From the NCBI RefSeq assembly GCF_000732485.2, contig NZ_JAQV02000018.1, positions 1-64,000 of the forward strand: a DNA stretch of 64,000 nt, read 5' to 3'. Positions 63,643 through 64,000 of this stretch are shown here, piece by piece. The translations under genes were made by a program, and so were the position numbers. Source of the DNA: Bacillus sp. SJS. Lineage in GTDB: Bacteria > Bacillota > Bacilli > Bacillales > Bacillaceae. The notes beneath the pieces were generated by a model, which saw only the letters and a list, made by a program, of their open reading frames with translations, was not told where the DNA came from and did not search any database. The number at the start of each line of letters is the position of its first letter. Positions within the stretch are counted from its first letter, which is position 1.

Positions 63643-63865
63643 TAGAGGCAATTTTCCAGCATCTAAAGCCATTCAGCACAATTGAATAATTATAAGTGTG
63701 ATCCAGCAGTTTTTGCAGATTTGCGGTGCTTGCAGCGAATATTTATCCATTTAGCACCGGTGGATTATTATAAAGAAAGGATGGGATGATCAATTACTGC
63801 TTTGCCAGGAAGATTCATGGTAAAATGAAAAGTGTAGAATTTTGACAAAACAGGGGGAGATTAGA

Positions 63866-64000
63866 ATGATTCATTTGCATATCACATCTTGGATACTTGG
63901 ACTTGTTTTATTTTTTGCGGCTTACTACTTACATAATTCCGGCAGCGCAAAGCCATTTAAAATCGTTCATATGATTTTAAGAGTGTTCTATATTCTGATT
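63866..64000 (+). CDS. yisL: YisL, UPF0344 membrane protein (cut by window end)
   Basis: The first 45 residues of a protein that runs off the window: MIHLHITSWILGLVLFFAAY, then YLHNSGSAKPFKIVHMIL, matching YisL. Two hydrophobic helices are visible. AGGGGGAGATTAG precedes the ATG. Family function unknown. It follows yisK in B. subtilis; rocD intervenes here. Confidence 0.82.
   Translation, partial: MIHLHITSWILGLVLFFAAYYLHNSGSAKPFKIVHMILRVFYILI

Noticed and set aside
63660-63760. Possible sigma-54 element before rocD
   Set aside because: No TGGCAC-N5-TTGCA match was found; only short TTGCA-like strings with wrong spacing.

Overview
The window is a chromosome segment from a spore-forming, potentially competent Bacillaceae (Bacillus sensu lato). 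Gene order follows the yha-yhf-yhj-yis stretch known from Bacillus subtilis: yhaJ, yhaI, scoC, yhaH, trpP, serC, hit, ecsABC, yhaA, hmoB, pbpF, hemEHY, yhgDE, yhfH, yhfI, lplJ, lcfB, yhfM, yhfN, yhzC, comK, yhjD, yhjE, addBA, sbcDC, yisB, gerPA-F, yisI, yisK, yisL. It is not B. subtilis itself: it carries a glyoxylate shunt (aceBA), rocD sits between yisK and yisL, and several non-syntenic genes are inserted. A Metabacillus-like species is plausible, but the genus cannot be fixed from this sequence alone.

Regions. 0-10 kb: small membrane proteins, the ScoC transition-state regulator, tryptophan uptake (trpP), serine synthesis (serC), hit, the Ecs ABC transporter, and an M20 amidohydrolase. 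10-12 kb: an AT-rich accessory pair, a secreted protein and a small membrane protein, with its own promoter and terminator. 12-22 kb: heme breakdown (hmoB), PBP2c (pbpF), the late heme genes hemEHY, and the TetR regulator yhgD with its membrane target yhgE. 22-34 kb: a LacI-type regulator, lipoate ligase, pyruvate oxidase, fatty-acid activation (lcfB plus an enoyl-CoA hydratase under a FadR-type operator), and an XRE-cupin/azlCD operon. 34-42 kb: YhfN protease, DUF2332, two acetyltransferases, aceBA. 42-56 kb: comK and a DNA repair and recombination block (yhjD/yhjE, addBA, sbcDC, yisB). 56-64 kb: the gerP spore-coat operon, a Spo0E-like phosphatase, a radical-SAM protein, yisK, rocD and the start of yisL.

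Several control sites can be read directly: sigma-B promoters at yhaH and ydaP, a FadR operator at lcfB, a repeated palindrome at yhgD and yhgE that is probably the YhgD operator, a LexA box between yhjD and yhjE, an SOS-like palindrome over the addBA promoter, and a sigma-K promoter for gerP. Together they tie the window to stress response, fatty-acid metabolism, SOS, competence and late sporulation.

The least explained material is intergenic. There are four copies of a 127-129 bp GGTGCC...GGCACC unit in two direct clusters about 6 kb apart; a roughly 150 bp structured repeat plus a shortened copy 47 kb away; an array of eight 21 bp repeats between aceA and yhzC; a nested inverted-repeat element before yhgD; and three copies of a short block next to hit. 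No rRNA, tRNA, CRISPR array, prophage or intact insertion sequence was seen.
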